Assembly (NCBI RefSeq): GCF_023242945.1
Contig: NZ_JALKFT010000003.1
Location: 186,001 to 250,000 of the forward strand
Direction of reading: 5' to 3'
Source: Frankia umida
GTDB lineage: Bacteria; Actinomycetota; Actinomycetes; Frankiales; Frankiaceae
Length of the DNA: 64,000 nt
In this document: piece after piece, positions 49,533-58,574 of the stretch
Numbering within the stretch: the stretch's first letter is position 1
Layout: every line of letters starts with the position of its first letter
Program-made: the position numbers and the translations under genes
The notes under the pieces: model-generated
Databases searched by the model: none
What the model was told of the DNA's origin: nothing
Seen by the model: the letters and a program-made list of their open reading frames with translations, nothing else

Positions 49533-51191
49533 TCAGGACGTCGGTGGCTGCAGTGCCAGCTTCGCCGTGGTGGTCGCGGACTTGCCGTCCCGGGTGTACG
49601 TGACCTCGACGTCGTCCCCGATGCCATGCGAGCGCACGGCGGCGATCAGGGAATCGACATCGGGGATCGCCCGGTCACCCAGTTTGGTGATCACATCGCC
49701 GACGCGCAGGCCAGCGCTTTCCGCCGGACCGCCCGAGACCATTGTCCGAATCTGCGCACCGGTACCGCTGGCCGCCGTCGACCGGGTGTTCTCGTCCGCG
49801 GTGGACGCGGCGACGCCGAGGTAGGGATGCTGCGCCCGACCCGCGGTGATGAGCTGGGTGGCGACCGATTCGGCGTAGTTACCGGGAATGGCGAAGCCGA
49901 CGCCGATGTTGCCGGACTGCTGAGTACCCCCGAACGGGCTGCTCCCGCCGCCGACCGTCGCGATCGCGCTGTTCACCCCAATGATCTCGCCGCGGCTGTT
50001 CACCAGCGGACCGCCGGAGTTACCCGGGTTGATCGGGGCGTCGGTCTGGATCGCGTCCAGAACGGTGTTCTGCTGGTCGCGCACGGTCGAGTCGCCGGTG
50101 CGTACGGGACGGTGCACGGCGCTGACAATGCCGGAGGTCACCGTTCCGTTGAGACCGAGCGGGCTGCCGACCGCGACAACGAGTTCGCCGATGTTGAGCG
50201 AGTCGGAGTTACCGAAGGTAGCCGCGGTCAGCCCGGAGGCGTTGATCTTGATGATGGCGAGGTCGGAACTCGGGTCGGTGCCCACCACCTGGGCCGAGAA
50301 GGTGCGGCCGTCCTGGAGGGTGACCGTCAGGGTGCCACCGCCGGCCGCGCCCGACACGACATGGTTGTTCGTCAGGATGTGACCGTCCGCGCGGATGATC
50401 GTGCCGGAACCGGTACCGGACTCGCTGTTGGACTCCTCGGAGATCGTCACCACGCTCGGCAGGATCTTCTTCGCCGCCGCCGAGACGGTGTCCGACGCCG
50501 CGGGGGACGTGCCACCCTCGGTGGACGAACTGCGCTCCAGACCGGCGGTGGTCACCACGGTGCTCCCACCGTCGTCGCCGGCCACCAGCGCCCCGACCGC
50601 CCCACCGACACCCGCCGACACCAGCGCGAGGGCGAGCCCCGCCGCCACCAGCCGGCGCCGGCGCAACGCCACCGTGCCACCACCCGAGCCGCCCGGTGCC
50701 GAACCGGAGGCGAGACCAGGCGGGCCCCCCCGACCCTGCGGCCCCGACGGATCACCCATCGGGAGCTGCCCGGTCGGGGGATAGCCGCCACCCACCGGCG
50801 CCGCCCCCCACTGACTGGTCCACGGCGCCCCGCCACCCGAACCGCCCGCCGGCGGCCCGTACAGCCCGCCGCCCGGCGTCCCACCGGGAAGCGGAGCCGG
50901 CGGGCGAGAGCCGCCGGTCCCGGGGCTGGCGGGGCCGGCCGGTGATCCCCAGCCCCCCGTCGGCGGACCCGATGGGGGCGGGTAAGGAGCGCCGGGAGGT
51001 GTGGAGCTCTCCGCTGGGTGGTAGGGACCGGCCGGGTGCGGCTGTGCTGCCGGCGACCCGTACCCGTCAGCGGCGGGCGGGGCCCAGGGAGACGGCGAGT
51101 CGTGCCCGGCGCCGGACCCCTCCCGGCCGCCACCCGGCTGGGCTTCATCGGCGTTGTCGCTGAAGGGGGGACGCGGTGTCATGGTTGGCAC
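49533..51191 (-). CDS. HtrA/DegP-type serine protease with PDZ domain
   Basis: A long Pro/Gly-rich cytoplasmic region (1-172) leads to a membrane helix (about 179-203, LVAAGLALALVSAGVGGAVG). The trypsin-like domain has His277 in LTNNHVV, Asp310 in SSDLAII and Ser392 in NPGNSGGPL. The PDZ domain at the end has MVSGGPAESAGLRVGDVITKLGD. It should degrade or refold damaged proteins outside the membrane. The frame opens at a GTG (51191), with an ATG three codons later. It lies 101 bases after mscL on the same strand, perhaps one envelope-stress unit. Confidence 0.93.
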   Translation of the reverse strand: MPTMTPRPPFSDNADEAQPGGGREGSGAGHDSPSPWAPPAADGYGSPAAQPHPAGPYHPAESSTPPGAPYPPPSGPPTGGWGSPAGPASPGTGGSRPPAPLPGGTPGGGLYGPPAGGSGGGAPWTSQWGAAPVGGGYPPTGQLPMGDPSGPQGRGGPPGLASGSAPGGSGGGTVALRRRRLVAAGLALALVSAGVGGAVGALVAGDDGGSTVVTTAGLERSSSTEGGTSPAASDTVSAAAKKILPSVVTISEESNSESGTGSGTIIRADGHILTNNHVVSGAAGGGTLTVTLQDGRTFSAQVVGTDPSSDLAIIKINASGLTAATFGNSDSLNIGELVVAVGSPLGLNGTVTSGIVSAVHRPVRTGDSTVRDQQNTVLDAIQTDAPINPGNSGGPLVNSRGEIIGVNSAIATVGGGSSPFGGTQQSGNIGVGFAIPGNYAESVATQLITAGRAQHPYLGVAASTADENTRSTAASGTGAQIRTMVSGGPAESAGLRVGDVITKLGDRAIPDVDSLIAAVRSHGIGDDVEVTYTRDGKSATTTAKLALQPPTS

Positions 51192-51292
51192 TTTCCCTTG
51201 CGAGCCTGAGCGATACCTGAATGCCGACCAACGTTCGGGTTAGCGACCGTTCGCGGCGGGGCCGGCGTGCCGTCTCCGGACTGGTCGCGGAG

Positions 51293-51688
51293 TCAGGCGC
51301 CGCTGCGGCGTTCCGCCAGTAGATCACGGATTTCGGTCAGCAGCCGAGCCTCGTCCGTCAGTACGAGGTCCTCCTCCGGGACCGCCTGGCCACGAGCCCG
51401 ACGCTCGGCGAGTGTCCTCAGTGGCAGGACGACGACGAAGTAGATCACGGCCGCCACCGACAGGAACGCGATGACGCTGTTGATGAACGCGCCGTAACGA
51501 AAGATGCTTCCGTTGATCTTGAAGGTCAGATCGGAGAAGTCCGGCTTGCCGAAGATCGCGGCTATCAGTGGCGTGAAGATGTTCGCCACCAGGGACGTGA
51601 CCACCGCGGTGAACGCGGTGCCGACGACCACGGCGACGGCCAGGTCGACCACGTTCCCGCGCATCAGGAACTGTTTGAAGCCCTTCAC
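51293..51688 (-). CDS. mscL: Large-conductance mechanosensitive channel
   Basis: The 131 residues are full length for MscL. The N-terminal amphipathic MKGFKQFLMRGNVVDLAVAV, first helix with the pore-lining GTAFTAVVTSLVANIFTPLI, periplasmic loop (FSDLTFKINGSIFRYG), second helix FINSVIAFLSVAAVIYFVVV, and cytoplasmic bundle DEARLLTEIRDLLAERR are all present. It opens under membrane tension to release solutes in hypo-osmotic shock. It diverges from the repeat protein at 51896. Confidence 0.96.
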   Translation of the reverse strand: MKGFKQFLMRGNVVDLAVAVVVGTAFTAVVTSLVANIFTPLIAAIFGKPDFSDLTFKINGSIFRYGAFINSVIAFLSVAAVIYFVVVLPLRTLAERRARGQAVPEEDLVLTDEARLLTEIRDLLAERRSGA

Positions 51689-51895
51689 TGTGCTCTCCCC
51701 CAGGAGGTTGCTGCATTGTCCCTGCTTGCAGGGATGTCATGGGAGGATATCGACGCACGTTGGGGGGTATCCGGCGAGGCCCGTATGTCCCTGATGGGTC
51801 GTTGTCAACTAGGCGCGCGCAACGTCCTGGCAAATCCGTGGTACACCGGTGGGACGAACATATGCGTGCAGCGGCTCGGGATCGGAGGTCGTCTG

Positions 51896-54151
51896 GTGAC
51901 GGACGGTGCGCGACGGGCCGGCTGGGAGGAGGATCAGCGCCCGCCTCCCCACCATCGCTCCAGTGGCGACGGCGCGCAGGGACGATCCCGTTCCCAGGGG
52001 CGGCCCGGCCAGTACGGCCCGACGGACACGGGTTACGGCCCGACCGACGCGGGCTACGGTCCTTCCCGGCCCGGCTATCCGGCTGATTCCGGTCAACCAT
52101 CCCAGCCCGGCTATCCGCCGCGACCCGGTTATCCGGAGTCCGCCCGTGGCGCCGGCCCGGCTGGCGACGACGGCTACGGCCCGCCCGGCGCCCTGTACGG
52201 CCGCGGCCGCGGGCCCGATGGCCCCGGGCCGGCCGCGCCCACCGCCTATCTGCCCGGCCCGGCCGCCGCGCCCGGATCCGCCGCTCCGGGGTCGCCCCCG
52301 CCCGGGTACGCGCCGACGGGGCCACCCGCCTCGGTACCGTCCGCCCCGCCTGGCGCCCCGCCGGCGCCCGGCACGACGTCGATGCGTCGAGCCCTGGTTC
52401 CGCCCGTGGGTGGGCGGCACAGCGGAGCCACCGGCGGCCGCGCGGCCCGCGCCGCGGCGCGCGGCGGCGATCCCACGCGCGCGGACGCGGAAGCGCTGCC
52501 CGCCGCCGGGGAGCCCGGCCCTCTCGAGCGGCGCTTCGGGAGTTCCCCGGACGCGGCCGCCACCGGTCTGCTGCCCCGGTCCACCGACGGGCAGCGCCGC
52601 CGTGGCAACCCCGACCCACGCGCCGGTACGGACCCGCCTGCCCGGCCCGACCCCCGGGACCGATCGGACCCACGTGGCCGGCCCGACCCTCGGGACCGCT
52701 CGGATCCCCGTGTTCGGGTGGACCCTCGGGACCGCTCGGACCCGCGCGTTCGGGTGGACCCTCGGGACCGCTCGGATCCCCGTGTTCGGGTGGACCCTCG
52801 GGACCGCTCGGATTCCCGTGTTCGGGTGGACCCTCGGGACCGCTCGGACCCGCGTGTTCGGCTGGACCCTCGGGACCGCTCGGATATCCGGGGTGGCGTG
52901 GACCCTCGGGACCGCTCGGATATCCGGGGTGGCGTGGACCCTCGGGACCGCTCTGATCCGCGGGGCGGCGTGGATCCGCGGGATCGTTCGGACCCGCGGG
53001 GCCGACCGGCCCCTCGGGACGGCTCCGACCCGCGTGGTCGGGCCCCGCGGCCGGCCGCGACCGGTCCGCACCTGCCCGGTGCCGGCAGTGTCGACCCGAC
53101 CGGGGACCCGGCGGCGACGTCCATGGGTGGACGGGGCCAGACCCGCTTCGGCGGCCCGGTGCCCCGCCGCCCCGGCGGGCCGCTCACCGCTGCGATGGAG
53201 CGTGAACTCGTCCGTGCCGGCGGCGACCGTGACCGGCGGGAGCCGCGCCACGACGACCCTGATGCCGCCCACGACGGCACACCCGGTCGGGACGGCTCCC
53301 CCCACGACCGCCGCTCTCCCTACGCCCGGGAATCCGCCTATGGCGCCGGTCCTGGCGCCGACGTCGACGCACCGTACGAGGATGACGTCGACGACGACAA
53401 CGCCGACGTCATCCTCGGCGCCCGGCGCGGCGCGGCGCGGTCGGCTCCGGACGGGGAGGCGATGTCGTTTCTGCGCCGGGTCGGAGTCGCCCTGGCCGTG
53501 CTGTCCGTGGCACTCGGCGTCGGCGTCGGCGCGGGAGTGGTGTGGGAGAAGGTACGTCCCAGCGGCCACACGGCCACCGCAGGCTCGAACGACCCGACCC
53601 CGGTGCCGACCGCCACCGCTGCGGCGGGCGGCACCGGCGCGGCGGCGGCCACCGCCCCGGCGGGCGGCGGTGCGGCCGCGGCGGGCACCGGGCAGGTGGC
53701 GGTGCCGGCGGACTGGGTGGCCTTCACCGACACGGTGCAGAAGGTGACCTTCTCCCATCCACCGGTGTGGAAGCAGCGTCGGGACAACACCGGTATCTTC
53801 TACGGCGAACCGAGCACCACCGCCGAGTTCGGACCAGCGATGATCGGGGCCGCCCGGATCGAGGGCACCGACCAGGCGGCGGCGCTGGCCCGGGTGCAGG
53901 CCGGCGAGTTCGCCGGGGTGTCCGGGCTGACCCGGGAACGATCCGGCCCGGCCACCGACTCCAACGGCCAGCCGACCCAGGAGATCGCAGGCTCCTACGA
54001 CCGCGAGGGCCAGCGGGTGTCCTACCTGATGCGGACGGTGGCTGGCAACGGCGCGGTCTACGTGCTGATCGCCAGGGTGTCCACCGACGCGTCGGCCAGC
54101 CTCAACACGCTGATGGGCGCCCTGCGCACCTCGTTCGCTCCGGCCGGCTGA
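51896..54151 (+). CDS. Single-pass membrane protein with eleven charged 12-residue repeats
   Basis: The GTG at 51896 has GGAGG seven bases upstream, giving 751 residues. Residues 1-250 are Pro/Gly/Tyr-rich with YGPTDTGYGPTDAGYGPS-like repeats. Residues 251-382 are eleven copies of a VDPRDRSDPRVR-type unit, strongly polyampholytic. A short acidic part precedes the membrane helix (about 523-545, VGVALAVLSVALGVGVGAGV). The outer domain (about 600-751) begins VPADWVAFTDTVQKVTFSHP and resembles small PsbP/DUF1795-like domains. The large inner repeat region could be a scaffold or a phase-separating segment. Function unknown. Confidence 0.75.
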   Translation: MTDGARRAGWEEDQRPPPHHRSSGDGAQGRSRSQGRPGQYGPTDTGYGPTDAGYGPSRPGYPADSGQPSQPGYPPRPGYPESARGAGPAGDDGYGPPGALYGRGRGPDGPGPAAPTAYLPGPAAAPGSAAPGSPPPGYAPTGPPASVPSAPPGAPPAPGTTSMRRALVPPVGGRHSGATGGRAARAAARGGDPTRADAEALPAAGEPGPLERRFGSSPDAAATGLLPRSTDGQRRRGNPDPRAGTDPPARPDPRDRSDPRGRPDPRDRSDPRVRVDPRDRSDPRVRVDPRDRSDPRVRVDPRDRSDSRVRVDPRDRSDPRVRLDPRDRSDIRGGVDPRDRSDIRGGVDPRDRSDPRGGVDPRDRSDPRGRPAPRDGSDPRGRAPRPAATGPHLPGAGSVDPTGDPAATSMGGRGQTRFGGPVPRRPGGPLTAAMERELVRAGGDRDRREPRHDDPDAAHDGTPGRDGSPHDRRSPYARESAYGAGPGADVDAPYEDDVDDDNADVILGARRGAARSAPDGEAMSFLRRVGVALAVLSVALGVGVGAGVVWEKVRPSGHTATAGSNDPTPVPTATAAAGGTGAAAATAPAGGGAAAAGTGQVAVPADWVAFTDTVQKVTFSHPPVWKQRRDNTGIFYGEPSTTAEFGPAMIGAARIEGTDQAAALARVQAGEFAGVSGLTRERSGPATDSNGQPTQEIAGSYDREGQRVSYLMRTVAGNGAVYVLIARVSTDASASLNTLMGALRTSFAPAG
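52646..53041 (+). repeat. 36-bp tandem repeat, eleven copies, in frame
   Basis: Each unit encodes a dodecapeptide of the type VDPRDRSDPRVR. The DPRDRSD core is kept in ten of the eleven units, while the last residues vary (RVR, RGG, RGR). Third positions differ little, which suggests recent expansion or gene conversion. Confidence 0.92.
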
Positions 54152-54165
54152 CCGGGTCGGGTGGA

Positions 54166-55281
54166 TCAGAGCCGCGGCCCGGCCCGGGCTGACCGGGCCG
54201 GGGCGAGCAGGTTCCAGATCACACCGGCCGTGGCGAACGTGCCCTCGCCGGTGCGCGGCGGCCAACCATGGCCCATCGTCGGCATCAGGTACTCCACGAC
54301 CCGGGCCGACGCCGAGCACGGTGCCTCCCGCCGGATCACCGGCCCGCCCGCCCCGGAACTGGTCGCCGGCGCCGTGCCCGTCGCCCCTGCCGCACCCGTC
54401 GCCCCTGCCGTGCCGTCTCCGCCGACGGAGACGGAGAGGCCGTCCGGTATAGCGGCCTGTGAGCTGCGCAGGGGCACTCCGTACCCGTCGGTCAGGATGG
54501 TGTCACCGGGGGCGTCGGGCTGGGCGCAGCCGTCCGCGGCCCGCATCGGCGCCATGCTCTGCTCGACCGGGGTGATGGCCGTGTTCAGCACCGGCGACCA
54601 CAGCGTGCCCGCGTAGGGAACGTGCTGGTCGGCACCGCCGTGGATGACGACGAGGGTCAGTGGTGCGGCCGGCTGGCACCGGGTGACCTGCCGGCTGGCC
54701 GAGACGACCGCGATGCCGGCGATCTCGTCGCCGTGCTCGCAGGCGTACCGGTAGGCGAGCATGCCGCCGTTGGACAGACCCACCAGGCTGACCCGGCCGC
54801 GGTCGATCGGATAGTTCTCGCTGATGTGCGCGATCAGGGCCCGCAGGTAGCCGACGTCGTCGATGTTGCGGGCGGAGGCGACATCACAGCAGGTGCCGGC
54901 GTTCCAGGCCTTCCCGATGCCATCGGGATAGACGACGGCGAGTCCGGCCGCCCGGGCCAGGCCGTCAAGATCCCAGTTCGTCTTCGGGTCGGTGCCGTCG
55001 TAGTGCAGGCTGTGCAGCGCCACGATCAGGGGATACGGCTCGGGTGTGCCGGGTGGCGGCAGCGTGATCCGCAGCGGGATGCCCCGGCCGGACCGTTCGA
55101 GGGCGTCCGGCCCTGCGGTGGCCGTGGCACTGGGTGTGGGCCCGGGGGCCACACCGCCGCGCCGTGATCCACTCGCGGTGTTACAGCCCGTCACCGCAAG
55201 GAGGGGTGGGATGAGCAGCGAGAGGAGCCAGACCGCGGCGATCCGGTGGCGACGAACGGCTGGCACGCTGGTTATTGTCAC
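54166..55281 (-). CDS. Secreted esterase of the polyhydroxybutyrate depolymerase / LpqC family
   Basis: The signal peptide ends in a lipobox-like VTGC (Cys33), so it is probably a lipoprotein. The alpha/beta hydrolase domain has LIVALHSLHYDG (where most relatives have an HG oxyanion motif), WNAGTCCDVASARNIDDVGY typical of the family, nucleophile Ser in SLVGLSNGGMLAYR, IHGGADQHVPY with the acid, and the His in MGHGWP. Cysteines in TCCD and ACEHGDE fit the family's disulfides. Substrates may be polyesters or feruloyl-type esters. It converges on the repeat protein, 14 nt apart. Confidence 0.88.
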   Translation of the reverse strand: MTITSVPAVRRHRIAAVWLLSLLIPPLLAVTGCNTASGSRRGGVAPGPTPSATATAGPDALERSGRGIPLRITLPPPGTPEPYPLIVALHSLHYDGTDPKTNWDLDGLARAAGLAVVYPDGIGKAWNAGTCCDVASARNIDDVGYLRALIAHISENYPIDRGRVSLVGLSNGGMLAYRYACEHGDEIAGIAVVSASRQVTRCQPAAPLTLVVIHGGADQHVPYAGTLWSPVLNTAITPVEQSMAPMRAADGCAQPDAPGDTILTDGYGVPLRSSQAAIPDGLSVSVGGDGTAGATGAAGATGTAPATSSGAGGPVIRREAPCSASARVVEYLMPTMGHGWPPRTGEGTFATAGVIWNLLAPARSARAGPRL

Positions 55282-55302
55282 CCGGCAGGTGGCCCACTGA
55301 CG

Positions 55303-55650
55303 TTACCGGTGCCGGTGATTACCCTTCGTGTTGGAACTACTACGTGCGAGGTCGCCTTCGGGGGCGCGGACCACATTGAGCCGTGGCCGCTCGGACGGCG
55401 GCGGCGGCCCGCGCCGGCCGGCCGGACGCACCGGCGGTGCCGGGGTGCGCTCCGCCGCGGTGCGGTACCGGTCGAACGCCTCCTGCGCACGACTCTCAAG
55501 ATCGTCCACCAGGGCCAGTGACTCGCGTACCCGCCGCTCACCCGCGGGCCCCGCGGCCAACAGGTCGGACAGGCAGTTGTCCACCGCGCGCCGCGCGGCC
55601 AGCCAGCCGAGAAGCAACCGGGAACGCTCCAGATCCGAGAGCTGGTCCAC
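55303..55650 (-). CDS. Small hypothetical protein
   Basis: The GTG at 55650 has GGAGGG ten bases upstream. The 115 residues begin helical (MDQLSDLERSRLLLGWLAAR, VRESLALVDDLESRAQEAFD) and end in a Pro/Arg-rich basic tail. I do not recognise the family. It is 21 nt before the esterase start on the same strand and may be co-transcribed with it. Confidence 0.5.
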   Translation of the reverse strand: MDQLSDLERSRLLLGWLAARRAVDNCLSDLLAAGPAGERRVRESLALVDDLESRAQEAFDRYRTAAERTPAPPVRPAGRRGPPPPSERPRLNVVRAPEGDLARSSSNTKGNHRHR

Positions 55651-55974
55651 CGAGATGTCCCTCCGCTCGCCACTCGTGACGTTGATGGGGCCGCTGCCGC
55701 GAAGATCGGTTACGAACGGGGCGTCAGCGGGTCTCCCGAACTGTGCCGGACAACCGGGTCAGGGTGATGTGGGTGGTGCGCACCGATGGCCGACCGTCGG
55801 TGGCCCGTCCGCTTCCAGAGTGCCCCACCCGCGGGCCGGGCGCGCCGTAGTTCGCCCAACGCACATCCACAGGTGCTCCTCCATCGGGCGAACCGGGTCC
55901 GAACGGTGGGTCGCGGTGCCGGTGTCGACCGGCTGTCGTCCGAGCGCGGCCCGCGACGGCTAGCCTCGGGTCGC

Positions 55975-57351
55975 ATGACGGTGTCGGTCTGCTGGCTTCG
56001 GCGCGACCTGCGCCTGTACGACAACCCGGCGCTGTGCGCCGCCGCCGCCGTTGGTGACGAGGTCCTGGTTCTGTTCGTGCTGGACGACCGGCTGCGGCGC
56101 CCGGCCGGCGCGGTCCGCCTCGCCTACCTCTACCGCTGCCTGCGGGAGCTCGACGAGCGCCTGTCCGGACGGCTGTGCGTACGGGTCGGCGACCCGGCGC
56201 GGGTCGTCCCGGAGGTGGCGCGCGCGGTCGATGCCATCCAGGTGCACATCGGTGCCGACCACGGCCCTTATGGGCGATGTCGGGACGCCGCCGTGCGTCG
56301 GGCGCTGACGTCCGAGGGCCGGGAACTGGTCGCCACCGGCTCGCCCTACGCGGTCGCGCCGGGACGGCTGCACACCGCCGCCGGCACCCCGTTCCGGGTC
56401 TTCACCCCCTTCTACCGCGCCTGGACCGCCCACGGCTGGCGGGCACCCATCGCCGAGCCCGCCGGGGTCCGCTGGGCCACCCTGACCGGTGCGGCCATCC
56501 CGGCCGATCCTGATCTCGGCGACGTCCGGCTGCCCCCCGCCGGGGAGAGCGCCGCCCGTGCCCGCCTTGACGACTTCCTGAGCGGCCCGCTCGCCGGCTA
56601 CGCCAAGCGCCGGGACATCCCGGACGGAGACACCACCTCCCGCCTCTCGCCCGCCCTGAAATACGGCTGCCTGCACCCACGCACCGTCCTCGCGGCCCTG
56701 GCCGACGTCGCCGACGGTGGCGCGGACCCCGCCGCCGGGGACGCGGAGAAGTTCCGCTCGGAGCTGGCCTGGCGGGAGTTCTACGCCGACGTTCTGGCGG
56801 CGAATCCGGATTCGGCCCGAGCGGACCTCACCGACGCGCTCGCGGCGATGTCCTACGAACCGCCGGGCCGGACGTTCGAGGCGTGGAAATGGGGTGAGAC
56901 CGGCTTTCCGATCGTCGACGCCGGAATGCGCCAACTGCTCGCCGAAGGATGGCTGCCCAACCGCGTCCGCATGATCGAGGCGTCCTTCGTCTGCAAGGAC
57001 CTGCACGTGCACTGGACGCACGGGGCGCGCTGGTTTCTCGAACGACTCGTCGACGGTGACCTGGCCTCCAACCATCACGGCTGGCAGTGGACCGCCGGCA
57101 CCGGCACCGACGCGGCACCGTATTTCCGGGTCTTCAATCCCGTCGCCCAGGGTCGCACCTACGACCCCGACGGAACCTACGTCCGCCGCTGGATTCCGCA
57201 GCTGCGCGACGTCCCGAAGGCGAAGGTGCACGAGCCGTGGACGCTGCCGGCCGGGCCACCCGCCGGTTATCCCGCGCCCATCGTCGACCACGCCGCCGAA
57301 CGACGTGACGCCCTGGCCCGTTACGAAGCCGCCCGCGACGCCCGCTCCTGA
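55975..57351 (+). CDS. phrB: Deoxyribodipyrimidine photolyase
   Basis: The 458 residues fit a class I photolyase. The antenna domain begins VSVCWLRRDLRLYDNPALCA. The FAD domain shows TTSRLSPALKYGCLHPRTVL, SELAWREFYADVL, GFPIVDAGMRQLLAEGWLPN, and ASNHHGWQWTAGTGTDAAPY with FNPVAQGRTYDPDGTYVRRW. Trp and Asn residues of the electron chain and active site appear in place. It repairs UV-made cyclobutane dimers with blue light. It is a single gene, with adjacent hairpins downstream. Confidence 0.95.
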   Translation: MTVSVCWLRRDLRLYDNPALCAAAAVGDEVLVLFVLDDRLRRPAGAVRLAYLYRCLRELDERLSGRLCVRVGDPARVVPEVARAVDAIQVHIGADHGPYGRCRDAAVRRALTSEGRELVATGSPYAVAPGRLHTAAGTPFRVFTPFYRAWTAHGWRAPIAEPAGVRWATLTGAAIPADPDLGDVRLPPAGESAARARLDDFLSGPLAGYAKRRDIPDGDTTSRLSPALKYGCLHPRTVLAALADVADGGADPAAGDAEKFRSELAWREFYADVLAANPDSARADLTDALAAMSYEPPGRTFEAWKWGETGFPIVDAGMRQLLAEGWLPNRVRMIEASFVCKDLHVHWTHGARWFLERLVDGDLASNHHGWQWTAGTGTDAAPYFRVFNPVAQGRTYDPDGTYVRRWIPQLRDVPKAKVHEPWTLPAGPPAGYPAPIVDHAAERRDALARYEAARDARS

Positions 57352-57427
57352 CCCCGTCGAGTCGATGGTGGCACGACCGTCCGGGTCCGCGGCGCACGGG
57401 CCGCCACTGTCCGCCGGGCCGTCTCCT

Positions 57428-57461
57428 TGTCGGCAATCCGACAGACGAATTTTCTCGTCTG
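57428..57461. terminator. Two overlapping hairpins between photolyase and L,D-transpeptidase
   Basis: TGTCGG-CAAT-CCGACA (57428-57443) and CAGACGA-ATTTTC-TCGTCTG (57442-57461) share two bases. They lie 77 nt after the photolyase stop. Neither is followed by a T-run. The rest of the 365-base convergent gap (to 57716) holds no likely gene. Confidence 0.5.
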
Positions 57462-57716
57462 AAGGACCCGGACCGTGGTGATTAGCGACCCTTGTACCCG
57501 GGCAGGAGGTACGGGGGCAGGATCTCCCGCTCCAGCCCGGCGGAGAAGTGACGGGCTCCGCCGGAGGTGGTCGCGCCCGCGTGAGATGCGGAGGGCAGCT
57601 CACGCGCGGCGCGCCACGCCTGCCCAGGCCTTCCGGCGTCCAGTCTCTGGCGGCCAGGCTTCGGCCGCCGACGTTCGGCGGTGGACGTTCGGCAGGGGAC
57701 GCTCGTCGCGCGGGAT

Positions 57717-58574
57717 TCAGACGGTGATGTCCACGGGCGTGCCGAGGGGGACCGTCTGGGCCAGGCGGGTGATGGCGTCGTTGTTCATGCGGATGCAGCC
57801 GTGGCTGACGTCCTTGCCGATCAGCTTGGGCTCGTTGGTGCCGTGGATGCCGATGACCGGCTCGTGGCCGTCGAAGGAGGTCATCGACGTCGAGAAGCCG
57901 TTGAGGCCGAAGGCGTACGGGCCGTAGGCGCCCTTGGGGTTGCGGGGCTGGAGGAGTTCCATCAGGTAGAAACGTCCGCCGGGGGTCGGGGTGTCCGTGG
58001 TGCCGATCGCCACCGGTTCCTCGGCGATGGGGGCACCGTCCTTGAGTACCTTCAGCGAGTGCTGGCCGCGGGACACCACGATGCGGTACGACGTCTCGGA
58101 CGCGGTCACCTGGTCGGCCTGGACCCATCCGGTGCTTCCGTTGGGTGCGACCGGCAGCATCACCTGCCACCAGCCAGGCAGCTTCGCCTGGACCAGGAAG
58201 ACCCGTTTCACCCCGTTCTGGTTGGGGCTCGCGAGCGTCGAGGACGGCTGGGTGTCTGTCGGCGCGCTGTAGAGGTCCACGCTGGTCCCGGACGCGGTCA
58301 CCACAGTGCTGCGTCCCTGGCCGATGCCGGCGATGGCGGCGAGCTGGCTGCGCACCTGCGGCGAGAGGTTGGTGGGCGCGGCCTGGCTGCCGTCGCCACC
58401 ACTGCCCCCACAGCCGGTCAGCCCACCGAGCCCGACCAGCAGGCTCGCGGTGAGCACGGTGGTCCGCACGACGCCGAGCCGCAGCCGCGACCCGGCGACC
58501 ACACCCGCATCCGGGCCGGCGGCGTGGGCCGAGGCCGAGGCCGGTCGCCGGGCCAGTCCCAGCCTCATGATCAT
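57717..58574 (-). CDS. L,D-transpeptidase (YkuD) lipoprotein
   Basis: The lipobox LTGC (Cys55) follows a long basic lead. The mature part has an SH3-like region (about 90-155, VDLYSAPTDTQPSSTLA, GWWQVMLPV) and the YkuD domain (about 163-285) with the catalytic motif IGIHGTNEPKLIGKDVSHGC (Cys260) and IRMNND. It forms 3-3 cross-links or attaches proteins to peptidoglycan, outside the membrane. Its ATG overlaps the stop of the upstream secreted-protein gene by 4 nt, so the two are made together. Confidence 0.93.
   Translation of the reverse strand: MIMRLGLARRPASASAHAAGPDAGVVAGSRLRLGVVRTTVLTASLLVGLGGLTGCGGSGGDGSQAAPTNLSPQVRSQLAAIAGIGQGRSTVVTASGTSVDLYSAPTDTQPSSTLASPNQNGVKRVFLVQAKLPGWWQVMLPVAPNGSTGWVQADQVTASETSYRIVVSRGQHSLKVLKDGAPIAEEPVAIGTTDTPTPGGRFYLMELLQPRNPKGAYGPYAFGLNGFSTSMTSFDGHEPVIGIHGTNEPKLIGKDVSHGCIRMNNDAITRLAQTVPLGTPVDITV

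Noticed and set aside
51809..54319. 836-codon minus-strand frame with repeats opposite the DPRDRSD protein
   Set aside because: Its repeats are only the mirror of the plus-strand repeats. The plus-strand frame has a ribosome site, a membrane helix and a folded end domain.
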